A stretch of DNA of 64,000 nt from Comamonadaceae bacterium (GCA_027488215.1 JAIYCB010000032.1:1-64000), one strand, 5' to 3'; counted from the first letter of the stretch, positions 9,922 through 20,582 are shown. Numbers and translations are program-made. The notes: generated by a model from the sequence alone, not told the origin.

Positions 9922-11079
9922 ATGAGCAAGTTGGTAGGTTTGGTCGGCTGGCGCGGCATGGTCGGCTCGGTTCTGATGGACCGCATGATTCAGGAAAAAG
10001 ACTTTGACCTGATCGAGCCCCTTTTCTTCTCCACATCGAACTCGGGTGGCAAAGCCCCTACGATGGCCAAGAACGAAACCACACTCCAAGACGCCTTTGA
10101 CATCGAACAACTCAAGCGCTGCGAAATCATCATCACCGCCCAGGGCGGCGATTACACCTCCGAAGTCTTCCCCAAGCTGCGTGCGGCGGGCTGGAACGGC
10201 CACTGGATCGACGCTGCGTCGACCCTGCGCATGCAAAAAGACGCCGTGATCATTCTCGACCCGGTCAACATGCCCGTGATCAAGAACGCACTGGCCCATG
10301 GTGGCAAAAACTGGGTGGGCGGCAACTGCACCGTGTCGTGCATGTTGATGGGCGTGGGCGCTTTGTACAAAGCGGGGCTCGTCGAGTGGATGAGCACCCA
10401 GACTTACCAGGCAGCATCTGGCGGCGGTGCACAGCACATGCGTGAGTTGCTGACCCAATACGGGACCCTGAACGCCGAAGTCAAAGCCTTGCTGGACGAC
10501 CCCAAGAGTGCCATTTTGGAAATCGACCGCATGGTTGTGGCCAAACAACGCGCCCTGACAAATGCTGAGACCGCCAATTTTGGCGTGCCACTGGGGGGCT
10601 CGCTGATCCCCTGGATCGACAAGGACCTGGGGATCGGCAAAAACCGGGACGAAGCTGGTTGGGGCACGTCCAAGGAAGAGTGGAAAGGCATGGCCGAAAC
10701 CAACAAGATTCTGGGCATGGGCGAGGACTTTGGCTCTGCCGCCATTCCCGTGGACGGTTTCTGCGTGCGGGTAGGTGCCATGCGCTGCCACAGCCAGGCC
10801 CTGACTTTCAAGCTCAAAAAAGACGTGCCCGTGGCCGACATTGAGGCCATGATCGCGGCCGACAATGATTGGGTCAAAGTGATTCCAAATACCCGCGAAG
10901 CGACTATCAACGACTTGACACCCGTGGCCGTCACCGGCACCATGACCATCCCTGTGGGGCGTATTCGCAAGTTGGCCATGGGTCCGGAGTATATTGGCGT
11001 ATTTACCATTGGTGATCAATTGCTGTGGGGGGCAGCCGAGCCGCTGCGTCGCATGCTGCGCATCTTGTTGGATGCCTGA
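9922..11079 (+). CDS. asd: Aspartate-semialdehyde dehydrogenase
   Basis: It reduces aspartyl-4-phosphate to aspartate semialdehyde, the branch point to lysine/diaminopimelate, threonine, isoleucine and methionine. The 385-aa product begins with the NADP-binding [17 protein letters not shown] segment. It has the nucleophilic cysteine C136 in [12 protein letters not shown], the [11 protein letters not shown] segment and the [12 protein letters not shown] histidine motif. Length matches the gammaproteobacterial-type enzyme. A modest AAAGGG ribosome site precedes the ATG. Upstream lies a candidate leader peptide; downstream a fimV-like gene, as in other Burkholderiales. Confidence 0.97.
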   Translation: MSKLVGLVGWRGMVGSVLMDRMIQEKDFDLIEPLFFSTSNSGGKAPTMAKNETTLQDAFDIEQLKRCEIIITAQGGDYTSEVFPKLRAAGWNGHWIDAASTLRMQKDAVIILDPVNMPVIKNALAHGGKNWVGGNCTVSCMLMGVGALYKAGLVEWMSTQTYQAASGGGAQHMRELLTQYGTLNAEVKALLDDPKSAILEIDRMVVAKQRALTNAETANFGVPLGGSLIPWIDKDLGIGKNRDEAGWGTSKEEWKGMAETNKILGMGEDFGSAAIPVDGFCVRVGAMRCHSQALTFKLKKDVPVADIEAMIAADNDWVKVIPNTREATINDLTPVAVTGTMTIPVGRIRKLAMGPEYIGVFTIGDQLLWGAAEPLRRMLRILLDA

Positions 11080-11115
11080 TCAACATTCGAACAACAACCG
11101 TATTGCAGGATATCC

Positions 11116-12960
11116 ATGGGTCAAGCCAACTGCCAAAAAACAAAAAATCTCATGAAGAAAGCGCTGAGTGCTTTGGTTTTTTCAGCGTGGGTATTGCCCG
11201 CGGTGGCCTTGGATTTGGGGAGACTGCAAATTCTGTCGGCCATGGGTGAACCCCTCAGGGCCGAAATAGAAGTGGCTCGGGCCAACCCCGATGAATTGCG
11301 GACATTGAGGGCTCAGTTGGCTTCCCCTGGCGATTTTGCCCAAGCAGGCATTGAGTTCAACCCGGCTCTGAACGGGGTCACCGCCAGCTTGCAAACCCGA
11401 CCCAATGGTGCACCCTTCATTGCCTTGAATGGTCGAGTGCCGATTCAGGAAAACTTCATCGACCTGATCCTCGAAACACAGTCTTCCTCTGGTAAACGGG
11501 TCAAAAACTACGCTTTGTTGCTCAATTCGGTCAGCGAACGGGGCGCCAGTGCCAACACTCCCCCTCCCCCTGCAATCAATAACCGCCTGTTGGCCTTGCC
11601 GGTCATCAACCAAGAACCAGCGCCAATCAGCCCGTCGACAAACCCTTCCAGAACGAACGAAACAGCCAATCCGCTGAACGCTACCAGCATCGAACTCAAC
11701 GCCAAGCAAATTCCGGTTTATCGTTTTGCACCCGTTGACAATGCACAGACCCCGATATCCAACACCAGATCGAACGAGCCCATCCGCACGCCCACTTCGA
11801 ATCTGAAAGCGCCTGCTGTTCAAGCCAACCCCATTGCCATGGGTGAAACTTCCTCGATTGGAAGCAAAACCGTCAAAGTCAAGACGGGTGACACAGCATC
11901 ACGGCTGGCACTGAGGTATTTGGCACCCAACGTCTCGTTGGACCAAATGATGTTGGCCATGCTCGAGGCTAACCCTGACGCATTCATCCAGGGCAACGTG
12001 AACCTGGTCAAGGCTGGTGCTGTTTTGCGCATACCTGATGTCGAGGAAGCCACTCAGATTCCTCGTGCACAAGCGCGCAAGACCGTGATTGCGCAATCGA
12101 TTGAGTTCGCTGAATATGCCCGACGTCTTGCTGAATCGCCCCTCTTGGTGGACAGCAAGAACAGCCGCGCCATGTCGGGCAAGGTCACCACTGAGACTGA
12201 AAGAACTGAAGCTCAGGCCGCACAGCAAGACAAACTGACATTGTCCAAGTCGAGCGTGGCTTCGACTGCCTCAGAAGCCAAAATAGCCAGCGAGCGCGAA
12301 GCCAAGGAAGCAGCCGATCAATTGGCCGCCTTGAACAAGAACCTGAGGGATTTGGAGGCTCTTGCTCAAAACGCTCCCAGACCCACAAACCCAACAACAT
12401 CTTTGACACCCTCTCCAGCAGCTGTTACTCCTGCACCTGGCTCAGTCACTTCTGAGTCGATGTCTCAACTTTCAATGTCAACAGGTTGGACCCTTAAAGA
12501 ACTGAGCGAGAACAAGCAAGTTTGGGCTTGGGCTGTCGCTTTGCTGGCTACTTTGTTCTTGGTGGCTTTCTGGATAAGAAAAAATTCGGCCAAGCCCGAG
12601 TCCATTTATGCCCCGGCCTATGATGATGCCCCTTCCCCTGGCACGGGTCCGGCCATGTCAGCAGCATCAGGCCAAGTGAGCATTCCACCTCAGATGCGTT
12701 CAATTGACCTGGACCTTCCATCCCAAGCAGCTGTATCGCCTTTGGCTTCTATCCCCACCCATACAGCGCCAATCCCGGCGGCTCCACCAGCACCTCAGAA
12801 CCCTGTCGATGACACTGAACAAAGCAAGCTCAACCTTGCTGCGCAATTGTTGGCCAAGGGTGACAAAGACCTGGCCCGTGCTTTGATCTTGTCCGTCATT
12901 TCTTCAACCCATGGCGACCTGAAGGCCCGCGCCATCCAGATGCTCGGCCAAATCCGGTGA
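11116..12960 (+). CDS. FimV/HubP-like polar landmark protein
   Basis: A 614-residue envelope protein. The N-terminus has a signal-like segment (KKALSALVFSAWVLPAVALD), then the FimV N-terminal domain (DLGRLQILSAMGEPLRAEIE). A LysM-like domain lies at about residues 250-305, a Pro/Ser/Thr-rich linker follows, a transmembrane helix at about 467-489, and a short FimV C-terminal helical motif at 568-613. FimV/HubP proteins span periplasm and cytoplasm and organise the cell pole, including type IV pili. This copy is much shorter than Pseudomonas FimV. AGGA precedes the ATG at 11116; an ATG at 11152 would give a more standard signal peptide but has no ribosome site. Confidence 0.82.
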   Translation: MGQANCQKTKNLMKKALSALVFSAWVLPAVALDLGRLQILSAMGEPLRAEIEVARANPDELRTLRAQLASPGDFAQAGIEFNPALNGVTASLQTRPNGAPFIALNGRVPIQENFIDLILETQSSSGKRVKNYALLLNSVSERGASANTPPPPAINNRLLALPVINQEPAPISPSTNPSRTNETANPLNATSIELNAKQIPVYRFAPVDNAQTPISNTRSNEPIRTPTSNLKAPAVQANPIAMGETSSIGSKTVKVKTGDTASRLALRYLAPNVSLDQMMLAMLEANPDAFIQGNVNLVKAGAVLRIPDVEEATQIPRAQARKTVIAQSIEFAEYARRLAESPLLVDSKNSRAMSGKVTTETERTEAQAAQQDKLTLSKSSVASTASEAKIASEREAKEAADQLAALNKNLRDLEALAQNAPRPTNPTTSLTPSPAAVTPAPGSVTSESMSQLSMSTGWTLKELSENKQVWAWAVALLATLFLVAFWIRKNSAKPESIYAPAYDDAPSPGTGPAMSAASGQVSIPPQMRSIDLDLPSQAAVSPLASIPTHTAPIPAAPPAPQNPVDDTEQSKLNLAAQLLAKGDKDLARALILSVISSTHGDLKARAIQMLGQIR

Positions 12961-13742
12961 GGCTGGCCCTGGGCGTCTGCTATTCAGGCACGGCTTACCA
13001 GGGCTGGCAAAGCCAAAGCACGGGCTTGACGATTCAGGACAAGCTTGAAAAAGCCCTGGCCCAGTTTGCCGATGTGCCCCGGGTCAGCACCTTGTGTGCC
13101 GGGCGCACTGACGCGGGGGTGCACGGCCTGATGCAGGTGGTGCACTTTGACACGGACATTGATCGTGACACCCATTCCTGGGTGCGCGGCACCAACCGGT
13201 TTTTGCCGCCTGACATCGCGGTGCAGTGGGCGCAAGTGGTGCCGGAAAGCTTCCACTGCCGAGGCAGCGCGATTGGCAGGCGGTACATCTACGTGCTGCT
13301 TGACTCGAACGTCCGCCCCAGCTTGGAGGCGGGCCGTGTCGGTTGGGTCTACCGCCCACTGAACGCAACAGCGATGCGCCAGGCCAGTGGTTACTTGCTG
13401 GGCGAGCACGACTTTTCCTCATTCAGAGCCAGCAGCTGCCAAGCCCTGTCGCCCGTCAAAACGCTGCGTCAAATCCAAATTTCCCAGCGTGGGGCTTACT
13501 GGCGGTTTGAGTTTGAAGGCAACGCCTTTTTGCACCACATGATCCGCAACATCATGGGCTGCCTGGTCACCATTGGGCAGGGCCACCAGTCGCCCGAATG
13601 GATGCGTGAAGTGCTGCTCGCCAAAAGCCGGGATGCCGCAGCGCCCACGTTTTCGCCCGATGGCCTGTACTTTGCAGGGCCGATTTACCACCCTGAATGG
13701 GGTTTGCCAGACACCACCCCTGCTTTTGATTGGTTGCCATGA
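12957..13742 (+). CDS. truA: tRNA pseudouridine(38-40) synthase
   Basis: TruA converts uridines 38-40 of the tRNA anticodon stem-loop to pseudouridine. The 261-aa product has the catalytic aspartate D52 in GRTDAGVH, the N-terminal GVCYSGTAYQGWQSQ motif, and the C-terminal FLHHMIRNIMGCLV segment. The start is a GTG whose last two bases lie in the fimV stop (GTGA overlap). The stop overlaps the trpF ATG (ATGA). truA next to trpFBA is normal for this group. Confidence 0.96.
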   Translation: MRLALGVCYSGTAYQGWQSQSTGLTIQDKLEKALAQFADVPRVSTLCAGRTDAGVHGLMQVVHFDTDIDRDTHSWVRGTNRFLPPDIAVQWAQVVPESFHCRGSAIGRRYIYVLLDSNVRPSLEAGRVGWVYRPLNATAMRQASGYLLGEHDFSSFRASSCQALSPVKTLRQIQISQRGAYWRFEFEGNAFLHHMIRNIMGCLVTIGQGHQSPEWMREVLLAKSRDAAAPTFSPDGLYFAGPIYHPEWGLPDTTPAFDWLP

Positions 13743-14416
13743 AACCGCAGCAACGCACCCGCATCAAGATGTGCGGCTTCACCCGCGAAGCCGACGTGCT
13801 GGCAGCATGTGCTGCCGGGGCAGATGCGATTGGCTTTGTGATGTACCCGCCCAGCCCACGCAGCGTGAGCATCGAGCGCGCTGCCGAGTTGGCCCGCTTG
13901 CTGCCCGCCTTTGTGCTGCCCGTGCTGCTGTTCGTGAATGAGACCCCCGAGCGCATTCAGGCCGCGTGTGCGGCCGTGCCAGGCGCATTACTGCAGTTTC
14001 ATGGTGACGAATCGGCCGAATTTTGCGCGGCCATGACGCTGCGCACCGGCCGCCCCCACCTGAAAGCCGCCCGAATACCCCTGTCCGAGGTGCATGACTT
14101 CGACTTGCTAGAATTTACCCACCTCCATCAAAACGCCCAAGCCCTTTTGCTCGACGCCCAAGTCGACGGATACGGCGGCGGCGGGAAAACATTCAATTGG
14201 TCACTGCTGCCACCAAACGTCAATGCTCACCTCGTTTTGTCTGGTGGACTCACACCTGCAAACGTGGTCGATGGCATACGGGCGCTGCGCTCTCGCGGCC
14301 TCACACTGGCCGTTGACGTGAGCTCGGGCATCGAGGCCGCCAAGGGCCTCAAAGATGCCGAAAAAATCCAGCAATTCGTGGCCGCCGTGCGTGCTGCCGA
14401 TGCTGACCTCCTTTGA
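13739..14416 (+). CDS. trpF: Phosphoribosylanthranilate isomerase
   Basis: Amadori rearrangement of phosphoribosylanthranilate in tryptophan synthesis; a cytoplasmic TIM barrel of 225 aa. The start at 13739 overlaps the truA stop. Catalytic residues are the cysteine C12 in RIKMCGFTR and the aspartate in LAVDVSSGIE. Other visible motifs are GADAIGFVMYPPSPRSV and VLSGGLTPANV, the phosphate-binding region. trpB begins 34 bases after the stop. There is no trpC or trpD nearby, the usual split arrangement in this group. Confidence 0.96.
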   Translation: MKPQQRTRIKMCGFTREADVLAACAAGADAIGFVMYPPSPRSVSIERAAELARLLPAFVLPVLLFVNETPERIQAACAAVPGALLQFHGDESAEFCAAMTLRTGRPHLKAARIPLSEVHDFDLLEFTHLHQNAQALLLDAQVDGYGGGGKTFNWSLLPPNVNAHLVLSGGLTPANVVDGIRALRSRGLTLAVDVSSGIEAAKGLKDAEKIQQFVAAVRAADADLL

Positions 14417-14450
14417 ATTTCTTCCGGGTTAAATCCTGGTACCCATTGCC

Positions 14451-15734
14451 ATGTACGACTACCAACAACCCGATACCAAAGGCCATTTCGGCATTTATGG
14501 CGGCAGCTTTGTTTCAGAAACCCTGACCCACGCCATCAACGAACTCAAAGATGCCTACGCCCAATACCAGGACGACCCAGAGTTCATCGCCGAATTCAAG
14601 TCTGAGCTGGCGCACTTTGTAGGCCGCCCCTCGCCCCTGTACCACGCAGCCCGCATGAGCCGCGAAACGGGTGGCGCGCAGATTTTCTTGAAACGCGAAG
14701 ACCTCAACCACACCGGCGCGCACAAGATCAACAACACCATCGGCCAGGCCATGCTCGCCAAGCGCATGGGCAAGCCGCGCATCATTGCCGAAACCGGCGC
14801 AGGCCAACACGGCGTGGCCACGGCCACCATCTGCGCCCGCTACGGGCTGGAGTGTGTGGTGTACATGGGCAGCGAAGACGTCAAGCGCCAAAGCCCCAAC
14901 GTCTATCGCATGAAGCTGCTGGGCGCGACCGTGGTGCCGGTCGAGTCAGGCAGCAAGACGCTCAAGGACGCCTTGAACGAAGCCATGCGCGACTGGGTGG
15001 CCAATGTGGACAACACCTTCTACATCATCGGCACCGTGGCAGGGCCCCACCCCTACCCGATGATGGTGCGCGACTTCCAAAGCGTGATCGGCGAAGAGTG
15101 CCTGACTCAAATGCCCGAGATGTTCAAGAGCCTGCAAATGACCGAACAACAGCCCGACGCGGTGATCGCCTGCGTGGGCGGTGGCAGCAACGCCATGGGC
15201 ATCTTCTACCCCTACATCGCCCATGAAAACACCCGCCTGATCGGTGTGGAAGCCGCAGGCGAAGGCATGGATTCGGGCAAACACTCCTGCTCGCTGCAGT
15301 TGGGCAGTCCCGGCGTGCTGCACGGCAACCGCACCTACATCCTGCAAGACGAGAACGGCCAAATCACAGAAACCCACAGCGTGAGCGCGGGCCTGGACTA
15401 CCCTGGCGTCGGCCCCGAGCACGCCTTCCTCAAGGACATCGGTCGCGCAGAGTACGTCGGCATCACCGACAAGGAAGCACTCGACGCCTTCCATTACCTG
15501 TGCCGCACCGAAGGCATCATCCCCGCCCTCGAATCGAGCCACGCGGTGGCCTACGCCATGAAGCTGGCCAAAACCATGCGACCTGACCAATCCATCCTGG
15601 TCAACCTGTCGGGCCGTGGCGACAAGGACATCGGCACCGTGGCCGACTTGTCCAACGCCGACTTTTTCTGCCGCCCCAGCTGCCAGGGCCAGTCGGTCAA
15701 AGGTGGCGAGCAGCCCGTGAATTTTATGAAGTGA
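14451..15734 (+). CDS. trpB: Tryptophan synthase beta subunit
   Basis: The PLP-dependent subunit that condenses indole with serine (427 aa). The cofactor lysine is K92 in [14 protein letters not shown]; the phosphate-cup glycines are in [20 protein letters not shown] and [14 protein letters not shown] are also typical TrpB1 motifs. The C-terminal extension past the usual SGRGDKD end runs about 35 residues and contains two cysteines. Unusually, a dispersed repeat separates it from trpA instead of the tight coupling often seen. Confidence 0.98.
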   Translation: MYDYQQPDTKGHFGIYGGSFVSETLTHAINELKDAYAQYQDDPEFIAEFKSELAHFVGRPSPLYHAARMSRETGGAQIFLKREDLNHTGAHKINNTIGQAMLAKRMGKPRIIAETGAGQHGVATATICARYGLECVVYMGSEDVKRQSPNVYRMKLLGATVVPVESGSKTLKDALNEAMRDWVANVDNTFYIIGTVAGPHPYPMMVRDFQSVIGEECLTQMPEMFKSLQMTEQQPDAVIACVGGGSNAMGIFYPYIAHENTRLIGVEAAGEGMDSGKHSCSLQLGSPGVLHGNRTYILQDENGQITETHSVSAGLDYPGVGPEHAFLKDIGRAEYVGITDKEALDAFHYLCRTEGIIPALESSHAVAYAMKLAKTMRPDQSILVNLSGRGDKDIGTVADLSNADFFCRPSCQGQSVKGGEQPVNFMK

Positions 15735-15830
15735 GGACAAGAACATGTACCCCCACGCTCGTCACTTCGTGTACTCGCTGCCCCCCGAGGGGGCTTTGCC
15801 CTCCTTGGGGCGGCCCTGCGGAGGTCAATC
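15735..15830. repeat. Dispersed palindromic repeat between trpB and trpA
   Basis: The spacer contains CCCCCACGCTCGTCACTTCG, then a near-perfect GC hairpin GCCCCCCGAGGGGGC, then a CCTCCTTGGGGCGGCCCTGC segment. I recognise this wording from interspersed non-coding repeats that are frequent in Comamonadaceae genomes. It occupies almost all of the 96-base gap. The GCGGAGG at its right end also supplies the trpA ribosome site. No second copy was seen in this window. Confidence 0.65.
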
Positions 15831-16640
15831 ATGAGCCGCATCGACGCCACCCTCTCCACCCTCGAAACCCAAGACCGCAAAGCCCTGATCCCTTACGTCA
15901 CGGCAGGTTTCCCCCAAAAAACCAGCACTGTGCCCCTGATGCACGCCATGGCCGAGGCAGGAGCCGACATCATCGAGCTGGGAGTGCCTTTTTCGGATCC
16001 ATCGGCCGACGGCCCCGTGATCCAGAAAGCCGGTGACAAAGCTTTGGCTCTGGGCATCGGGACCGTCCAGGTGCTGGCCATGGTGCGCGAATTCCGCCTA
16101 ACCAACAGCCACACCCCGGTGGTGCTGATGGGTTATGCCAACCCGGTGGAGCGCTACGACCAGAAGCACGGCCCCGACAGCTTCATCCGTGACGCATCTG
16201 CGGCCGGGGTCGATGGCGTGCTGATCGTGGACTATCCACCTGAAGAATGCGTGGAATTTGCCGCCAAACTGCGCGCCCACAACATGGACCTGATCTTTTT
16301 GCTGGCTCCCACCAGCACCGACGAGCGCATGCAGCAGGTGGCCCAGGTGGCCAGCGGCTATGTGTATTACGTCTCGCTCAAGGGCGTGACGGGTTCGGGC
16401 ACGCTGGACACCGACGCGGTCGAAGCCATGCTGCCGCGCATCCGCCAGCACGTGAGCGTGCCGGTGGGCGTGGGTTTCGGCATCCGCGATGCGGCGACCG
16501 CCAAAGCCATCGGCCGTGTGGCCGATGCGGTGGTCATAGGCTCGCGCCTGATCCAGCTGATCGATGCGGCTCCAGAAAGCCAAATCAACACCGTCGCCTC
16601 AGACTTTTTACGCGGCATTCGCCAAGCGCTCGACGCCTGA
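15831..16640 (+). CDS. trpA: Tryptophan synthase alpha subunit
   Basis: It cleaves indole-3-glycerol phosphate to indole and channels it to TrpB. The 269-aa TIM barrel has the catalytic E49 and D60 in [16 protein letters not shown] at exactly the positions known for the enterobacterial enzyme. [16 protein letters not shown] and [14 protein letters not shown] form the phosphate-binding region. A GGAGG ribosome site precedes the ATG by 6 bases and is part of the repeat in the trpB-trpA spacer. Confidence 0.97.
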   Translation: MSRIDATLSTLETQDRKALIPYVTAGFPQKTSTVPLMHAMAEAGADIIELGVPFSDPSADGPVIQKAGDKALALGIGTVQVLAMVREFRLTNSHTPVVLMGYANPVERYDQKHGPDSFIRDASAAGVDGVLIVDYPPEECVEFAAKLRAHNMDLIFLLAPTSTDERMQQVAQVASGYVYYVSLKGVTGSGTLDTDAVEAMLPRIRQHVSVPVGVGFGIRDAATAKAIGRVADAVVIGSRLIQLIDAAPESQINTVASDFLRGIRQALDA

Positions 16641-16691
16641 AGAGACCAGCCGACGATTCAACGATAATTCGCCGCACAAGGAGAACCTCTC

Positions 16692-17564
16692 ATGAGTTGG
16701 CTCGAAAAACTGCTCCCCCCGAAAATTCAGCATACCGACCCGGCAGAGCGTCGCACGGTGCCTGAAGGCTTGTGGGTCAAGTGCCCCAGTTGTGAGTCGG
16801 TGTTGTACAAAAATGATTTGGAAGAAAACCAAAACGTTTGCCCTGGCTGCTCGCACCACCTGCGCATCGGTGCCCGCGCCCGCCTGAACGCTTTTCTGGA
16901 CGGTGAAGGCCGTTATGAGATCGGCCAGGAAGTCGTACCGGTGGACCCCCTCAAGTTCAAGGACAGCCGCAAGTACCCCGAGCGTCTGAAAGAAGCCATG
17001 GACAACACGGGCGAAACCGATGCCTTGGTCGTCATGGGTGGCGCGGTGCACAGCATCAACCTGGTGGCCGCCTGTTTCGAATTCGACTTCATGGGCGGCT
17101 CCATGGGCTCGGTGGTCGGTGAGCGTTTTGTGCGCGGCGTGGAAACCGCCATCGCGCAAAAAGTGCCCTTTGTCTGCTTCACTGCCACGGGTGGTGCGCG
17201 CATGCAAGAGGGCTTGCTCTCGCTCATGCAAATGGCAAAAACCAACGCCGCCTTGACCCGATTGGCCAAAAAAGGCCTGCCCTACATCAGCGTGCTGACC
17301 GACCCGACCATGGGCGGCGTGTCGGCTGGTTTCGCCTTTTTGGGCGATGTGGTCATTGCTGAGCCCAAAGCCCTGATCGGCTTTGCCGGCCCCCGCGTGA
17401 TCGAAAGCACCGTGCGCGTGACCTTGCCCGAAGGCTTTCAGCGCGCAGAGTTTTTGCAGTCCAAAGGCGCAGTCGACTTCATCTGCGACCGCCGCGAACT
17501 GCGCAAGACCATTGCCACCACACTGGCCATGCTGCAACGCCAGCCGGCAGACGCCGTCAGTTGA
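16692..17564 (+). CDS. accD: Acetyl-CoA carboxylase carboxyltransferase subunit beta
   Basis: Carboxyltransferase beta subunit that, with AccA, makes malonyl-CoA for fatty acid synthesis. The 290-aa product has the N-terminal zinc ribbon C31, C34, C50 and C53, then the crotonase-like core with [19 protein letters not shown] and [24 protein letters not shown] precedes the ATG. It follows trpA by 51 bases, a common betaproteobacterial order. In many relatives folC comes next; here a terminator and a convergent yggT gene follow, so synteny breaks at this point (inference from memory of related genomes). Confidence 0.97.
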   Translation: MSWLEKLLPPKIQHTDPAERRTVPEGLWVKCPSCESVLYKNDLEENQNVCPGCSHHLRIGARARLNAFLDGEGRYEIGQEVVPVDPLKFKDSRKYPERLKEAMDNTGETDALVVMGGAVHSINLVAACFEFDFMGGSMGSVVGERFVRGVETAIAQKVPFVCFTATGGARMQEGLLSLMQMAKTNAALTRLAKKGLPYISVLTDPTMGGVSAGFAFLGDVVIAEPKALIGFAGPRVIESTVRVTLPEGFQRAEFLQSKGAVDFICDRRELRKTIATTLAMLQRQPADAVS

Positions 17565-17576
17565 AATGACGGACGC

Positions 17577-17617
17577 AAAAAAACAAAGGCCCTCTATGGA
17601 GGGCCTTTGTTTTTTTG
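17577..17617. terminator. Bidirectional terminator between accD and yggT
   Basis: The stem AAAGGCCCTC / GAGGGCCTTT (17585-17594 with 17599-17608) has a four-base loop, an A-run on its left and seven Ts on its right. It can therefore work on both strands between these convergent genes. Confidence 0.88.
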
Positions 17618-17631
17618 CGACCTTTTCCGGC

Positions 17632-18180
17632 TCAGTGCATCCAGCTCATTTGCAGTGGCGCCAACACCATGCCGATCAACTGCAAAACCAACAACAAAGC
17701 GATGGGCGACAAATCCACCCCGCCAATCAATGGCACCACCCGCTGGAAAGGCCTCAAAAAGGGCTGACTCAAGCGCGCCACCAGGCTGTACATGGGTGAG
17801 CCTGGGTTCACCCAGGACATCACAGCCAACACCAGCACCAGCGCACTCAGGGCTGAGACCACCAGCTGTGCCATGCCCACCAGACTGACCAGCGGCAACA
17901 AAGCCAAAGCGCCTTGTCCACCCGCAACCAGCCACAGCAACAGGTACTGGACCAGCTTGATCAAGAAGGCCCCCACCAGGCTCGACAAGTCCCAAGCCGA
18001 CCATGGCGGGATCACCCGGCGCAGCGGCAAAAGCAACCAGTCGGTCACCGCAAAAACAAATCGGCCCAAAGGTTGGTGAAAAGAAATGCGCTGCCACTGC
18101 ATCAAAAAGCGCAGCAAGCAAGTGCCTGCAATCAGGCCTGCCACCACTTCCAAAACCAAGCTCACCATCTGAAACAACAT
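17632..18180 (-). CDS. YggT family membrane protein
   Basis: A 182-residue integral membrane protein with two YGGT-type repeats, each a pair of hydrophobic helices separated by a polar RFLMQWQRISFHQPLGRF-like segment. The second repeat has MSWVNPGSPMYSLVARLSQP followed by FLRPFQRVVPLIGGVDLSP. The ATG at 18180 (MLFQMVSLVL) is chosen over an upstream extension that is hydrophilic and runs into the divergent gene's promoter region. YggT proteins are linked to osmotic shock and membrane processes, but the molecular role is not established. The divergent LON-domain gene starts 32 bases away. Confidence 0.88.
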   Translation of the reverse strand: MLFQMVSLVLEVVAGLIAGTCLLRFLMQWQRISFHQPLGRFVFAVTDWLLLPLRRVIPPWSAWDLSSLVGAFLIKLVQYLLLWLVAGGQGALALLPLVSLVGMAQLVVSALSALVLVLAVMSWVNPGSPMYSLVARLSQPFLRPFQRVVPLIGGVDLSPIALLLVLQLIGMVLAPLQMSWMH

Positions 18181-18212
18181 CGTTTTTCTCCTGCTCGTGC
18201 GATGATACCCAG

Positions 18213-18857
18213 ATGCCCGATCGCGACACCCCTCCCCCGCAAGCCCAGACCGAATTGCCGCTTTTCCCACTGGGCACGGTCCTGTTCCCCGGCGCTCTGC
18301 TGCCGCTGCAACTTTTTGAACTGCGCTACCTGCAGATGATTGGCGAATGTGAGCGCCAAGGCTCGGGCTTTGGTGTGGTCACCCTGACCCAGGGCCGCGA
18401 AGTGCACCGTCCCGGCACAGCGGCCGAGCAGTTTGAGGCTTTGGGCACCCGGGTTCAGATCGAACGCATCGAGCGGCCTCAGCCCGGTTTGATCATGGTG
18501 TGGTGCCGGGGTGTCGAAAAATTCCGCATCGAAGCCACGCAGCAGCGCAGCGACGGCCTGTGGCTGGGCCGGGTGCAAGCCTTGCCACCTGAACCCGCCG
18601 TGCAGGTACCCGAAGACCTGCAGCACTTGTCTGCGCAAATGCACGAAGTGTTGACCCAGCTGAGCGCCCAGCCCAGCGAGGTGCCTCACTGGGCCGAGGC
18701 CTGGCGGCTGCAAGACTGCAGCTGGCTGTCCCACCGTTGGGGCGAATTGCTGCCCTTGCCGCTGCAAATGAAATACCGCCTGTTTGCCCTGGAACAACCG
18801 CTACTGCGGCTGGAGCTGATCGGGGACATGGTGGCGCCCGCAGAGCGCTCGCCTTAG
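18213..18857 (+). CDS. LON N-terminal (substrate-binding) domain protein
   Basis: A 214-residue protein made only of the LON substrate-binding domain, without the AAA+ ATPase or serine protease parts of Lon. The start of the fold is clear: ELPLFPLGTVLFPGALLPLQ followed by LFELRYLQMI. Later motifs include GFGVVTLTQGREV and MKYRLFALEQPLLRLELIGD. Such stand-alone proteins are widespread in betaproteobacteria and of unknown function. The ATG at 18213 is chosen because the family motif begins 15 residues later. Its stop lies inside the left arm of a hairpin. Confidence 0.87.
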   Translation: MPDRDTPPPQAQTELPLFPLGTVLFPGALLPLQLFELRYLQMIGECERQGSGFGVVTLTQGREVHRPGTAAEQFEALGTRVQIERIERPQPGLIMVWCRGVEKFRIEATQQRSDGLWLGRVQALPPEPAVQVPEDLQHLSAQMHEVLTQLSAQPSEVPHWAEAWRLQDCSWLSHRWGELLPLPLQMKYRLFALEQPLLRLELIGDMVAPAERSP

Positions 18858-18890
18858 CCTTCGGCGTCATGATTGAGCCGCCAAGGCTAA
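18854..18890 (+). terminator. Hairpin at the 3' end of the LON-domain gene
   Basis: TTAGCCTT(C)GGCG (18854-18866) pairs with CGCCAAGGCTAA (18879-18890) with one bulged base, including the stop codon. No T-run follows, so it may be a Rho-dependent end or mRNA-stabilising structure rather than an intrinsic terminator. lysS begins 123 bases downstream. Confidence 0.45.
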
Positions 18891-19012
18891 ATGCCCCTCG
18901 CGAACTCTTAAAATAGCGGGTTTTGCGCCTTGGCGCAGTTCAGCTTTCCCACGTTTTTTACGCCAACCAGGCTCAGGCACGCCTCGCGCCCAGAGCCCAA
19001 CCATCGCCCGAC

Positions 19013-20566
19013 ATGTCCGACACGAACGCCAATGCCGCAGCCGCGACCGCTCCTCAAGATGAAAACCAGCTGATCGCCGAGCGCCGCGAAAAACTCAAAG
19101 CCATGCGCCAGGCGCAGGCCGACGGCAAAGGCGTGGCTTTTCCCAACGACTTCAAGCCCGAGCACCACGCGGCCAACCTGCACCAAGCCCACGGCGAGAA
19201 AGCCGCTGAAGAGCTGAACGGCGAAGGTGTGGCCAAAACCACCGCCAAGGTCGCAGGCCGCATGATGCTCAAGCGCGTGATGGGTAAGGCCAGTTTTGCC
19301 ACGCTGCAAGACGCCACCGGCCGCATCCAGGTCTATGTGACCCGCGACGATGTGGGCGAGGACCTGTACTCCCTGTTCAAGCACTGGGACCTGGGTGACA
19401 TCGTGGGCGTGGAAGGCCACCTGTTCAAAACCCGCACGGGCGAGCTGTCCATCCACGCCACCAGCATCCGCATGCTCACCAAGAGCCTGCGCCCCATGCC
19501 CGACAAGTTCCACGGCGTGGCCGACCAGGAAGTTAAATACCGCCAGCGCTATGTGGACCTGATGACCGATGAAGCCGCCCGCAAGCGCTTTGTGGTCCGC
19601 AGCAAAGCCGTGAGCGGCATTCGCGAGTTCATGGTCAAGCACGGCTTCTTGGAAGTCGAAACGCCCATGTTGCACCCCATTCCCGGCGGTGCCAATGCCA
19701 AGCCCTTTGTGACGCACCACAACGCGTTGGACCAAGAGATGTTCCTGCGCATCGCGCCCGAGCTCTACCTCAAACGCCTGCTGGTGGGCGGCTTTGAGCG
19801 GGTGTTCGAGATCAACCGCAACTTCCGCAACGAAGGCATCTCGGTGCGCCACAACCCTGAGTTCACCATGATGGAGTTCTACGCGGCGTACTGGAACTAC
19901 CAGGACTTGATGGGTTTTACCGAAAGCCTGATCCGCGACGCGGCCATGACCGCTGCAGGCACGCTGGATTTGACCTACAACGGCAAGCCGGTGGACCTGA
20001 ACAAGCCCTTCGCCCGCATGACGATCCGCGAAGCCATCGTCAAACACACCGAAGCCGGTGACAACGTGGACAACGCTGAGTGGCTGATCAACGCCCTGAA
20101 AAAGCTGGGCATGAGCGAAGCCAAGGACAAGCTGTCCACACGCAGCTTGGCCAGCCTGCAGGTGTTCTACTTTGAGGAAACCGTGGAAGACAAGCTCTGG
20201 GAGCCGACCTTCATCATGGAACACCCCACCGAAATCTCGCCGCTGGCGCGCGCCAACGACACCCGCCCCGAAGTGACTGAGCGCTTTGAGCTCTACATCA
20301 CTGGCCGCGAGTTCGGCAATGGTTTCAGCGAACTGAACGACGCCGAAGACCAAGCAGCCCGCTTCCAAGCCCAAGTGGCGGCCAAAGACGACGGCGACGA
20401 CGAAGCCATGTATTACGACCACGACTTTGTGCGTGCCCTCGAATACGGCATGCCACCTGCCGGCGGCTGCGGCATCGGCATCGACCGCCTGATGATGCTG
20501 CTGACCGACAGCGCCAGCATCCGCGACGTGATCTTGTTCCCGGCGCTGCGTCACGTGCAGGAATGA
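19013..20566 (+). CDS. lysS: Lysyl-tRNA synthetase, class II
   Basis: It charges tRNA-Lys. The 517-aa product has the N-terminal anticodon-binding OB-fold ([20 protein letters not shown]), class II motif 2 ([20 protein letters not shown]) and motif 3 ([20 protein letters not shown]). The ATG at 19013 ([20 protein letters not shown]) is chosen; the longer frame upstream reads through the promoter region. TAAAAT at 18909-18914 might be a -10. A hairpin terminator follows 16 bases after the stop. Confidence 0.97.
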   Translation: MSDTNANAAAATAPQDENQLIAERREKLKAMRQAQADGKGVAFPNDFKPEHHAANLHQAHGEKAAEELNGEGVAKTTAKVAGRMMLKRVMGKASFATLQDATGRIQVYVTRDDVGEDLYSLFKHWDLGDIVGVEGHLFKTRTGELSIHATSIRMLTKSLRPMPDKFHGVADQEVKYRQRYVDLMTDEAARKRFVVRSKAVSGIREFMVKHGFLEVETPMLHPIPGGANAKPFVTHHNALDQEMFLRIAPELYLKRLLVGGFERVFEINRNFRNEGISVRHNPEFTMMEFYAAYWNYQDLMGFTESLIRDAAMTAAGTLDLTYNGKPVDLNKPFARMTIREAIVKHTEAGDNVDNAEWLINALKKLGMSEAKDKLSTRSLASLQVFYFEETVEDKLWEPTFIMEHPTEISPLARANDTRPEVTERFELYITGREFGNGFSELNDAEDQAARFQAQVAAKDDGDDEAMYYDHDFVRALEYGMPPAGGCGIGIDRLMMLLTDSASIRDVILFPALRHVQE

Positions 20567-20582
20567 GCTGGCACACACCGAC

